Shown here: piece after piece, positions 37,660 to 47,729 of the stretch
How the letters are laid out: the number at the start of each line of letters is the position of its first letter
Numbering within the stretch: the stretch's first letter is position 1
Assembly: GCA_003290165.1 (NCBI GenBank)
Contig: QNQO01001170.1
Span: forward strand, 248,001-312,000
Origin: Berberis thunbergii
Lineage: Eukaryota; Streptophyta; Magnoliopsida; Ranunculales; Berberidaceae
Reading direction: 5' to 3'
Length of the DNA stretch: 64,000 bases
Position numbers and translations under genes: made by a program
Notes under the pieces: generated by a model
Seen by the model: only the letters and a program-made list of their open reading frames with translations
Told to the model about the DNA's origin: nothing
Database searches by the model: none

Positions 37660-39590
37660 TAACAAGGATCTTGATGTCAATAGTTCTGTAAATTTAGCTC
37701 AGTCTTCTTACAAGCCATCACCAGGATCATTTGTGTCTAGTTCTCAAGGGGGAAGATCTCCATTTCGAGGTTCATTTAATGCCAGAGGAGCTAGATCAGG
37801 AAGAGGTAGATCAGGATTTGGATCTCAAAATAATAGACCACAATGTCAAATTTGTGGCAAAATTGGGCATATTGCCTTCAAATGTTTTAATCGATTTGAT
37901 AACTCTGTATCAAATCCATGGAGTTCTCAGTCATCTTCACTTGGTTATAGTAACTCGTCTCCATCATCAGCCTCCACTCCTAGACAGGCCTTCCTTGCCT
38001 CATCAAACCATACTCAGCCTACTTGGAGACCTACTCAATCTCAGATACAGCTGAACAATACTCATTCTTCTCAGATGCAGTCTCATGTTGATGATAGGTG
38101 GTATCCAGATTCAGGTGCCACTGATCATTGCACACCTTATACTCAGCATTTAATGGATACTATGCCATATCATGGCAGTGAGCAATTGTTTGTGGGTGAT
38201 GGAACTGCTGTGCCCATTGAAACATAGGTCAGTCTTCTATTCCTTCTCTAAATTCTTCAAGAGAATTACACCTTAAAAATGTCCTCCAGGTTCCTAAATT
38301 GACAAAGAATCTTTTAAGTGTGTCTAGGTTTGCTAGAGATAACAATGTCTTCTTTGAATTTCATTCTAATTGTTGTTTTGTCAAAGATAACAATGTCTTG
38401 CTCCTCAGCAATTTGCTCAGCATGCATCTCAGCAACTTGCTCAGCTTGCAACTCAGCATCGTGCTCACCTTGTGGTAATCATAGAGCATCCATTTGCAAT
38501 AATACTTTTATGTCCAAAGCTTGTTCTTCTTTGTCTCAGTGGCATGCTAGACTAGGACATCCATCTCTTTCTGTTGTAAAACAAGTTCTTGCCAAAGGCA
38601 ATATTACTGCTTTTAATACAAATGTAGATATTTGTAATGCCTGTTGCTTGGGCAAGATTCATAAGCTTCCATTCTCCAATTCTACTACAGTCTACTCAAA
38701 ACCTCTTGAGCTCATTCATACTGACCTTTGGGGTCCTGCCTCTACTCAGTCTTCTGGTGGTTTCAAATACTATGTTCATTTTATTGATTCCTATAGTAGA
38801 TTCACTTGGGTCTACTTATTGAAAAATAAGTCAGATACCTTTCCTACTTTTCTCAAATTCAAGGCTCAAGTTGAGTTGCAATTTGGCTGTCCTATTAAAT
38901 GTCTGAAATCAGACTGCGGAGGAGAGTACAGGTCCTTTGCTAATTTTCTTAGTACTCATGGGATAGGTCATAGGCTTGCTTGTCCTACTACTCATCAGCA
39001 GAATGGACTTGCTGAAAGAAAGCATCGCCACATTACTGAGTCAGCATTGGCACTCCTTGCCCATGCCTCACTTCCTCTCAAATACTGGGATGATGCTGTT
39101 AGGACTTCAGTGTTTCTTATTAATCGTGTTCCTACTCAAACTCTCAATGGTCTGTCCCCTTATGAAAAACTCTACAATACACCTCCTGATTACAACATTT
39201 TAAGAGTTTTTGGGTGTTCATGCTTTCCCAATACCAGGCCATATAACTCCCATAAACTGCAATTTCGATCTGAGGAATGCATTTTTCCGGGGTATAGTTC
39301 CCAACATAAGGGCTATAAATGTGTGTCACGTACTGGTCGTCTATTCATATCTTGTGATGTCGTGTTTAATGAGTCACATTTTCCTTATTCAAAGTGGTTC
39401 TCTGCTGCTGCTACTTCTTCAACTGGTCCTTCCTCTAATTCTGTTCCTGCATCCATTGGTTTCTCCTCTTCCTTCACTGCTAATCAATCCCCTGCTTTTT
39501 CCAATACAGTACTTGATCCTTTGGTTAACTTGATTCCCACTCTTCCACCTAGTCCAAATCCTGCTCCTAGCCCTGCTTCTAGCTCTGATA
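37660..39590 (+). pseudogene. Copia gag C-terminus, protease and integrase (inverted segment)
   Basis: Frames 37535-38227 and 38318-39610 on the plus strand carry a glycine/serine-rich gag C-terminus, a CCHC zinc knuckle (CQICGKIGHIAFKC), the protease motif WYPDSGATDHCT, a GAG-pre-integrase block (HARLGHPS) and the integrase core (HTDLWGP, LKSDCGGEYR, QQNGLAERKHRH). The reading frame is interrupted at about 38228-38317. The segment ends at the primer-binding site, which it meets in the wrong orientation. It lies antisense to RT. Confidence 0.92.
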
Positions 39591-39593
39591 CCA
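39581..39593 (-). other. Copia element 1 primer-binding site
   Basis: On the minus strand this reads tggtatcagagct, immediately next to the 5' LTR. This is the usual initiator-Met tRNA-complementary site of plant copia elements and fixes the element's orientation as minus. Confidence 0.9.
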
Positions 39594-39832
39594 TGTTAAA
39601 ATTCTCTTGAAGACAAATTGTATTTCATTACTTGATGATACAAAGTGTGAATACATTACATGTATTTATATAGACTGCAATGTAGAGCTGGTTGTCAAGA
39701 GAGAGTAACAGACTAACAACTCATCTTAACAAACTAAACTAACAGACTCTGGACCAGCTCATTGGCACACATTGACAGCTTAACAAACTAGCTCATGAAC
39801 TAACTACTAGCTAATACTACTTAGGCTTAACA
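39594..39832 (-). repeat. Copia element 1, 5' LTR
   Basis: It has the same length (239 bp) as the other LTR and starts tgttaaaattctcttgaaga on the plus strand; A replaces G at the sixth base. No other difference was seen by eye, so the insertion is recent. Confidence 0.95.
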
Positions 39833-39860
39833 CACACTAATCAAAATTTTAAGAGCCTTG

Positions 39861-39999
39861 CTAGAGAGCCAAGCTCACAACTCTAGGCCCGCGCCAAGTC
39901 GGCCCATCACCATTCATCATTCTAGATGCTGAAAATGAGTCAATCTCTAAGATGATGGACGGTGATGGGCCGGCCAGGCGCTATCGGCCTGCTCTCTAG
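39861..39999. repeat. MITE with ctagagagcc termini, copy 2
   Basis: This is the paralogue of 31079-31218 in the second duplication unit. It differs by a few substitutions and one missing base near the right end. It predates the duplication. Confidence 0.75.
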
Positions 40000-40728
40000 A
40001 ATTAGGGAAATTTTAATGGAAACATGTGTTAATTTGAATTGTCTATTCGTTTAATATTAATATTTGTTCGCTGAAAGTCTTTGTCCTATGGAATCCAAAG
40101 TTAAAAAGCTTATAACTTTATTGTAAGATGTACTAGCGATGTTATAAAGTCTAGGTTAAAGGTCTTAACTATTATAACTTTATGAACCCTTTATTGTAAG
40201 ATGTACTAGCGATCTTAGAAAGTCTAGGTTAAAGGTCTTAACTATTATGGCTTAGAGGATCCAAAGCATGACACATTCAATTTATTAGGTATTAGTAAAA
40301 TGACTTTATAGTCGAGATATCTCATATTTTAGGTTTTCCGATGTAAACACCCATCGTCATCCAAATCTATATAACAATAGGTATGAAAACAAAATGCTTC
40401 ACAGAGTTGATTTAAATTTACAGTAGGGTCGTACAAAATTAGATTTATCAATGATATTTATATCACTGTTATTAATAAGTTATCTTACCGCGTAGACAAT
40501 CAATCCACTCAATATTTCCGCATTTTATGCAACCTTATATCATGGTTATTATAGTTGACAAAACAATAAATAGTACAAAATTTATTAATTTCACCCACTT
40601 CACAACTAGCCCCACCACCCAACTCAAGCAAAACATTTCTCTGCTCTCAGAGCCCCCCACATTTAACTGACATAAAAACAATAAATTTTTTTTGTTCGTT
40701 CGGCATCTTCGTAGACATGTCTAACTGT

Positions 40729-40884
40729 CGAGGAAATCAGCGAGGAAAATTGTGAGGGAGGGAGTGTGACCACTCACTCTTTCGAGATTCGCACTTTTGC
40801 ATATTTCAAAGATGTAAGTGTGCATCACAAGGGGATGAGCGGTCACAACCCCCTCCTTCGCTGTTTTCCTAGCTGGTTTCCTCG
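40729..40884. repeat. 156-bp fold-back MITE 3' of AOS
   Basis: The left arm 40729-40776 (cgaggaaatcagcgaggaaa...) pairs imperfectly with the reverse complement of 40836-40884, giving about 48-bp arms. It lies 50 bases beyond the AOS stop codon, so it may fall in the AOS 3' untranslated region and give the transcript a hairpin. There is no coding potential. Confidence 0.65.
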
Positions 40885-40933
40885 CCATTTAGAATTTCTG
40901 CTATTTTATTGAACCTCTCTCGGAGAACCGTGG

Positions 40934-42448
40934 TTAAAACGTAGCACGTTTAAGTGATGTAACAGTAATAGCAACACCCAATGTCGAAGCACCAACTTCA
41001 ATTTCGAACGAATCGTAACGAAGAAACAACTCCACCACCAATAGTCTAGACATCAAGACCACAAAATCCTTTCCTGCACACTGTTTATTATCCACTGTAG
41101 GACTTTCAGATTCCGGTCCATTTGACCAGAACACATTTTTCAGTAGCTTTTCTCCTTCAGGTCCTACGAATCGGTCCGGTACAAACTCTTCGCCTTTGTA
41201 AAAAATCTTCGGATCTCTCGTCGCGAATGGTTGATATCCGAACATCAGCTGACCTTCCTTCACTTCGAATGCAGAGTCGTGGCTCTCTATAACGAGATCA
41301 CGCTTAGCTCTAGCGTATTGTAATGGTACTGGTGGGTCGATACGAAATGCTTCGTATACGACTGACTTCATTAGAGGCATTTGCTCCATGACAGCCATCG
41401 TTATCTTTCCGCCGTTAACTTTAATGACGGAGCGAATTTCCTCCGCTAGCTTTCGGTGCAAATTTGCACCGGAAAGTCCGATCCATTTTAAAATGGTCGG
41501 AAAGAAAATCTTCATTCCTCCAAATGAGTTGAAGCAAGTTGCAAAGAGGATATTATGACAAGCTTCGTCCCGGCTGATCCCGGACTTTGCTGCTTCGTCC
41601 AGCACTAGGCTAGAGTTCTGGTAGAAAAACTCGTACAGTTTTGAGTAATCTGATTTGATCAAGAATGGAGGAAGCCGGAAAGTGTGAAGAATCGGGTCTT
41701 CTATAAACCAAGGAAGTCCGAGCTTCAGAATTGGACTAAGATTGAACAACACCCATTTGCCTATAAGTTTCGGTCCGTCTCGGCCTAGTTTCGTGTCAAG
41801 TGGGTTCGTTCCGAAGAGTGCACGACCGAGGAAGTTAAAGCTCGCCTGTTCGTTTGGCTCTCCGAAATCAGCTTTCCCTTTCGCTGCCAAGTTGATTTCT
41901 AATGTCTCGAATAGCTCAGTAAAGCTAGCATGAAACTCCGGTATGACCTTGTCACGGCTAGACGATAACATGAAGAATAGTAAATTTTTGAGCTTAGAGT
42001 GGTTTGGTTCAGATGGGTCAAGGTAGGATAGGATCCTGTATCCGCCTGTTAGTTTAGTAGAAGGCATGAAAGTCCCTGTGAAGAGATCCGTCTTGTCGAC
42101 CTTTGAGGTATCAAACAGTATCGGAAAGCTTTTACCATCAAGGAGTACGATAACATTCGGGTTGGAAGCAATCAACCGGCCTGGTGGCATGTTGGCCTTG
42201 AACACTGTTGATTGGTATTTCTGGACTTTGGATTTGAAGAAGACCTCCCTGCCTTGGAAATAAAAATAGTCCAAGCGGTCTTTTAGTGGACTTATTAATG
42301 GCACCCCCCAATCACCGGGAATTTTTCGGATTGGTAGTGTGATCGGAGCTGCAGAGGATGGTACTTCCGATACCGACGCAGAGATCGGACGGACTAGTTG
42401 GGTCTTTGGCTGGAGCAGGGGAGTGGAAGATAGGGAGGATGTGTCCAT
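40934..42448 (-). CDS. AOS: Allene oxide synthase (CYP74A), intronless
   Basis: This 504-residue CYP74 P450 is uninterrupted, like typical AOS genes. AOS dehydrates 13-hydroperoxy-linolenate to an unstable allene oxide, the first committed step of jasmonate synthesis, in plastids; CYP74 enzymes need neither O2 nor a reductase. The first 35 or so residues are Ser/Pro-rich with few acids, as in a transit peptide, and the mature region starts LPIRKIPGDWG. Visible motifs are the NMPPG block, the I-helix NSFGGMK near 307 (the Asn-Ser-Phe-Gly-Gly form favours AOS over hydroperoxide lyase, which has Ala), the K-helix ExxR (YEAFRIDPP) and the heme-ligand Cys457 in NKQCAGKD. All look intact. A TATA-like motif lies about 95 bases upstream. 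A second CYP74 is 14 kb away in the opposite orientation. Confidence 0.93.
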   Translation of the reverse strand: MDTSSLSSTPLLQPKTQLVRPISASVSEVPSSAAPITLPIRKIPGDWGVPLISPLKDRLDYFYFQGREVFFKSKVQKYQSTVFKANMPPGRLIASNPNVIVLLDGKSFPILFDTSKVDKTDLFTGTFMPSTKLTGGYRILSYLDPSEPNHSKLKNLLFFMLSSSRDKVIPEFHASFTELFETLEINLAAKGKADFGEPNEQASFNFLGRALFGTNPLDTKLGRDGPKLIGKWVLFNLSPILKLGLPWFIEDPILHTFRLPPFLIKSDYSKLYEFFYQNSSLVLDEAAKSGISRDEACHNILFATCFNSFGGMKIFFPTILKWIGLSGANLHRKLAEEIRSVIKVNGGKITMAVMEQMPLMKSVVYEAFRIDPPVPLQYARAKRDLVIESHDSAFEVKEGQLMFGYQPFATRDPKIFYKGEEFVPDRFVGPEGEKLLKNVFWSNGPESESPTVDNKQCAGKDFVVLMSRLLVVELFLRYDSFEIEVGASTLGVAITVTSLKRATF

Positions 42449-42540
42449 TTTTTTTTTCCGAAATGTGCTTCTTGAGTGTTGTTGCTGTTATATGTTTTTG
42501 TTGTGATCACAATGAATGTTTTGATGTGTAGAAGGTGTAC

Positions 42541-42549
42541 TATATAATC
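42541..42549 (-). promoter_or_regulatory. Probable TATA box of the AOS gene
   Basis: The minus strand reads ggattatatagtacacc, with tatata about 95 bases before the AOS ATG and a ccaat-like ccaattg just upstream. The distance suits a leader of roughly 60 bases. It is positional evidence only. Confidence 0.5.
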
Positions 42550-42559
42550 CAATTGCTTG

Positions 42560-44140
42560 AACTTGAAATAAACATGTACAAAAACTATTCATGATCGCAA
42601 TTATTGTTGATTAAGATAAACATTAGAAAACTGTTGATGATGGTAAAATAAACATGCATGTTAAAATTATTGGTGATTGCAACTATTATTATATAAAATC
42701 AAAGCATATTTGCCCACCTTTGTTGATTATGAATCCATTAAATAAGTAATAAAACTCCAAAGTTTGATTTTGATTCTTCAATGTGTTTCACGACATATAT
42801 TCATACATTTTTATTGATTCATTTTGTTTGAGAACATATGATTGTTTCTTGAATACCTCAAGTTTACAACCAAATATAATGATGAATTCCAGCTATTTTT
42901 TTGAACCGTAGCAACTGAAAATATTTTTGATGGAGAGGATAATTGATTTCAAGGGTCGATTTTCAAAAGACAAACAACAATTTTACGGTTCTTGGATTTA
43001 CATGTCTGCTTTGTGTCTGGACATATGGTTTATATGACATGGCATGAAGAGGTTGTTGGACAATTTCTTTTTGTTAATCAAAAGAGTTTGTATGAAGGAG
43101 CATTCCAATTGAAGTTCACAGATGCATAATAGAATGTTTTTGATCATTTTGACTAAATGGAAAATAATCATCAATATTAAGATGAATCTACAAAATTAGA
43201 CACTTTGGATCAAGCCATGTCGACAAATCACGTCTTGGTACCATCCAAGCACAATCGAAGTAGCGTTGAAGGGCTCAAAGACAAAAGCATAGAATAACGA
43301 ATAAAGTTATTTAATGGTTTATTAGCTAGTTAATGGTTTCGATGATCAATAAAAATGGACAAATGATACTCATCTGAGATTTATTTATTTATTTATTTAT
43401 TATATAAATGCCAAGTTTAGATTGAAAAGAAAATAAAATGTTCTATCGCAAAATAAAGAAAAAAAAAGAGGTAAACGAAGAAGGTAGCTAACATTTCTCT
43501 CACAAAGTGATGAACTTAGTATTTCATCCCGAATTTTCTTCAGTAAAAGGAGATAAATGCAATATATGTAGTTCTCCAGGGAGGTAACCAATTACAAATG
43601 AATACATTTTGTGAGTGGGGAATCGTGTAAGGTGTCATGCACGTGAGAATGGCCAAAGATGATCAAATGAAATATAGCTTGGACGGTTGATACAAATATG
43701 GTTGTTGAATTAGCACTTTTTGTCAATGAATGGAGATTGAACCTCAACTCTTTTCAGGTACTTACGATGACAATGAATACAAGAGGGTGCCCACATCTCT
43801 TGAAAGTGATGTAGAACGTATGGCTGAAATAATTGAAGACATGTTGAATTGACAAAAGATAAAAGGATAACCGAAATTTACAAATTTTGCGTCCGAGCTC
43901 GGAATGAGACATGCAATACCTTTTCAGAAAGGAAAACGATGTTACGGGTACAATGCACAGCTACACATTACATATGGTGGATTTTAGGCATTTGAGATTG
44001 TTTAGGTTTCCAAAACAACACTTTACTGTTTTGGAATAAGATTTTTAGTTAATTTATGTGACTATGTCACATCTATACTATACCGAAACCAGGTACTTAC
44101 GATAACAATGATATAGGAGGGTGCACACATATCTCTACAT
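42560..44140. other. AOS upstream intergenic region
   Basis: This is AT-rich non-coding DNA with an (attt)n run at about 43381-43401. I see no reliable gene. Two short similar phrases ('gcttggacggttgatacaaatatggttg' near 43678 and again near 44469, each followed by an 'aattagc' block) show an old local duplication about 790 bases apart. Confidence 0.5.
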
Positions 44141-44148
44141 GAACTTGT

Positions 44149-44291
44149 CTAGAGAGCCAGGCCAAGCAGGTTAAGCCCGTGCTAGGCTAGGCCCAATACC
44201 TTCCATCATCCTAGAGATGCTCATAATGCCATAATCGAATACAATCACACGCTCAGAGAGCCTCCCTGGTGCTAGGGGCCTGACTCTCTAG
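44149..44291. repeat. MITE with ctagagagcc termini, copy 3
   Basis: The ends ctagagagccaggcc and (reverse complement) ctagagagtcaggcc match the family at 31079-31218 and 39861-39999. The interior has diverged more. This independent copy outside the duplication shows the unit is a mobile family. Confidence 0.7.
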
Positions 44292-45149
44292 ATTTTTTGC
44301 TCTACTATACTGAAAGGAAAGTCGCTGGATCTGAATCAATGCAGTACTTTCTAACTTCCGTCCACAAATTATTGATTGAGTTAGGTGTAGTTCCAAATAT
44401 TTGAAAGTGATCAGTGAACTAAAATGGTCGGAATGGCCAAGGATGATCAAATGAAAATTTGTAATAGCTTGGACGGTTCATACAAATATGGTTGATGAAT
44501 TAGCTCTTTTTTCTGGAAATTGACCCTCAACTCTTTTCAACATGAAAACCTCACATGTTATTGCTTTGCACACACAAAAGCGGGAAGGAAACTTGATAGG
44601 TGCCAACAAACAAATCAAAGAGAGAAAACCAAATGTAGCATGTTAATTTCAACCCTGAATCTAGGGTGCTTGGTCCTGGGTGCCTGTTTAGTGTTTGGTA
44701 CTGTAGTTGTGCTTTAATTACTTCAAATGTCCTGTCAAACTTGAAACTTCAAATGTCCAGAAAGTTTCAAACTATGATGAAAATCAAACTTGTATTGGTG
44801 TAGGAGCATGCAAACTAATTGTACTCTGTACATCCACATCTCTGCAACTCGAGTTCAACCTAATTTTTTGAAAATGTACCTCAAAGCTCAAGTTAAAACC
44901 GACCCTTAGAAATGCTATAAGTTGATGTAAGTTGACATTTGATAACCTACGAGTTGCATAGATCAACCACAATTATACAGGTTGTCGCTCCGGGCACTTC
45001 ACATTGTAAGAGCGTTTCCAATGGAAAAACCCAAACCAAAATTTTTGGGGGATTTAAGTAGGTGAGGGCATTAGAGGAGCAAGCACTTGAAAACAACAAA
45101 TTTTTTGAGTTTAAAGGCCATCATCATTAAAAAAACGGGAAGGAGAATC

Positions 45150-45240
45150 TTTATCAGAAAATTGGAACGATTCAGAGAAGATTAGCATGCCCCTGCGCAA
45201 GGATGACACGCATAAATCGAGAAATGGTCCAGTTTTTTTT
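45150..45240 (+). pseudogene. U6 snRNA pseudogene (5'-truncated)
   Basis: From about 45157 to 45230 the sequence follows U6 spliceosomal snRNA almost base for base: aaattggaacgat, cagagaagattagcatg, cccctgcgcaaggatgacac, aaatcgagaaatggtcc, ending in a T-run (45233-45240). The conserved ACAGAGA-box region reads ttcagagaag (A to T change), one G is lost before cccctgcg, and the 5' stem-loop (gtcccttcggggac) is missing. Plant U6 needs an upstream element and TATA at fixed spacing; I see neither. It is a decayed copy, not a working gene. Confidence 0.88.
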
Positions 45241-45280
45241 CCTTAAAGCCCAACATGCTTTTAAAAAGAAGAAGAAGAAG

Positions 45281-45350
45281 AAGGAGAATCTCTATCAAAA
45301 AATTTAGACTCAGAGAGCGAGTGCAAGGGTGACTCACGCAACAATCATTT
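45281..45350 (+). repeat. Degenerate second copy of the U6-like segment
   Basis: It begins aaggagaatctctatcaaaaaat, matching the bases that lead into the U6 pseudogene (aaggagaatctttatcagaaaa). It then keeps scattered pieces, 'tcagagag', 'gtgcaagg-tgac' and 'cacgca', in the same order. The 140-base offset suggests a tandem duplication followed by deletions. This is uncertain. Confidence 0.4.
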
Positions 45351-45774
45351 GTGTTACATTCCAATGCGACCCTAATTAAACAAATTTTCAATTAATCCAG
45401 TGCTTTTTAGGCCTATAACTTGGGCGGGTTTGGACATCGGCTTAAGTGTAAAAGCCCAAACACTAGGATACTACCCAAATTCCCCGCAGTTTTTTTTTTT
45501 TACTTCAATTCACTTATATTCTCTCCAACAAACCATCTTAGGCTCCGCTTGATATATGGTAAAAGAATGTATATGTAAAAGTTTACGGTGGTTACGTAAA
45601 CTTGGGTGCTTGGTTGATTTTAAGAAAAATGACTATTGTAATTTGAATTCAGGACCTCCACATCTCCTAGTTATAAAATTACGCAAAATTTTACGGACAA
45701 AATCTCCCGCATTACTTTGCAAAACTCTTATCGTCTCCTTTGACTTAAATTCTACTCTCAACTCCTTAAACACT

Positions 45775-46060
45775 CCAACCACCGCCATTACCACCACCAT
45801 AGCCACCGATACCACCATTACTACCATCGTTGCCACCACCTTAACCACCATCGCCACCTCCAGGATCACCACTACCATACCATACTCACCACAACCATTG
45901 CCATCACTACTATCACCGATGCGACTATTATAGCCACTACTACCGTCCCCACTATTATATGATATCTACTAAACCATCATAGCTTAACCACCACCATCAC
46001 CATTACAACAACCACCGTCATTGCCGCCACAACCACCATCGCTCACATTTGCAATCACCA
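45775..46060. repeat. Imperfect ACC/ATC trinucleotide-repeat tract
   Basis: About 280 bases are dominated by accacc, atcacc and gccacc triplets with frequent variants. A frame on the plus strand (45556-45933) would give Thr/Ile-rich low-complexity protein. Nothing supports translation. Confidence 0.8.
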
Positions 46061-46479
46061 TCACGACAATTACTTTTTAGAATTGCTTTAATTTTCTTTA
46101 ATAATCAGCAAGTGCTTGTAAAGTAATGCATTGCAAACCAATGCAATGCAAATTAATACATTTGCATCAATTTACAAAATGCATTATTTTACAGTGTACC
46201 AAGCGGATCCTTAATGTAAGTTTGATTTCGATTTTTAACCTCTTGAATCAACCAATTCTATTTTTAGTTCAATTTTTTGAGTCAAAATTCGATAAATTGT
46301 GTCCGATTGAAACTGAAATGTGGTTATAATATGTTTGGATGAAGTCCACTCTCCAATGCAAGGAATCATAATTGATCTTATAGAACATTTTCAATTATGA
46401 AATATGAATCCAATGTGGTTAAAGAATTCCATGTAGTCGATTTTCGCTCTCTGCTTGACTTTGACCTGTTGGTTTGCAT

Positions 46480-46563
46480 AAGGAACGCATGTGAGCTACG
46501 AACCACCGTTGTGACCTTGACATGTACAAGGAACGCACATGAGCCACAAACCACCGTTGTGAT
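46480..46563. repeat. 49-bp tandem duplication
   Basis: The phrase 'aaggaacgcatgtgagctac...accaccgttgtga' at 46480-46514 is repeated at 46529-46563 with three substitutions. It lies just outside the plastid-derived rpoC2 insert. Confidence 0.75.
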
Positions 46564-46647
46564 AGTCGATGACACTCTGATGCTAAAGTCAGACATGGAT
46601 TTGAGGAAGGCGTAACACTGTAAACAGAGAATTTGTAGCGTACATTA

Positions 46648-47523
<876 letters not shown>

Positions 47524-47729
47524 TACTGCATGGATCGGGATTATAAATTCTCCCATTAAATAATATTTATTTGGAAACAAAATTCTGCGGACGTATAACA
47601 TCTCGCTTGCTTACCTCAAGGTGTTATATGGGACGTAATTTGGGGTTTCTTGTATACTGGTATCTTATTGAATCAAGATTTTTTCATGAGTAACAAGTTG
47701 TACTTTGGGGTTCAGAGTAGGTCGAATCT

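Larger units (their letters stand above)
35661..39832 (-). mobile_element. Young copia retrotransposon with an inverted gag-PR-IN segment
   Basis: Two 239-bp LTRs (35661-35899 and 39594-39832) are in direct orientation and differ at one visible base. A 5-bp target duplication, cacac, lies at 35656-35660 and 39833-39837; the empty site survives in unit 1 near 31050. Natural orientation is minus: the primer-binding site tggtatcagagct is at 39593-39581 and a polypurine tract (ttgaaggggga) at about 35910-35900. RT and RNase H (37660-35884) read on the minus strand, as expected. Gag C-terminus, protease and integrase (37660-39590) instead read on the plus strand. The N-terminal part of gag is missing. 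The element cannot make a normal Gag-Pol polyprotein. Confidence 0.95.
32957..40664. repeat. Tandem duplication unit 2 of the transposon complex
   Basis: Blocks: X' (32957-33251), LINE insertion (33252-34492), a LINE 3' end and ORF1 C-terminal region (34729-35655), a copia insertion (35661-39832), MITE (39861-39999), Z' (40020-40160) and Y'' (40222-40664). Without the copia element the unit is about 3.5 kb, the same as unit 1. A roughly 60-base stretch of Z is locally repeated at 40090-40225. Confidence 0.8.

Noticed and set aside
45556..45933. 125-codon Thr/Ile-rich open frame
   Set aside because: It is produced by an imperfect ACC/ATC trinucleotide tract; the opposite strand is open too, which is typical of simple repeats.
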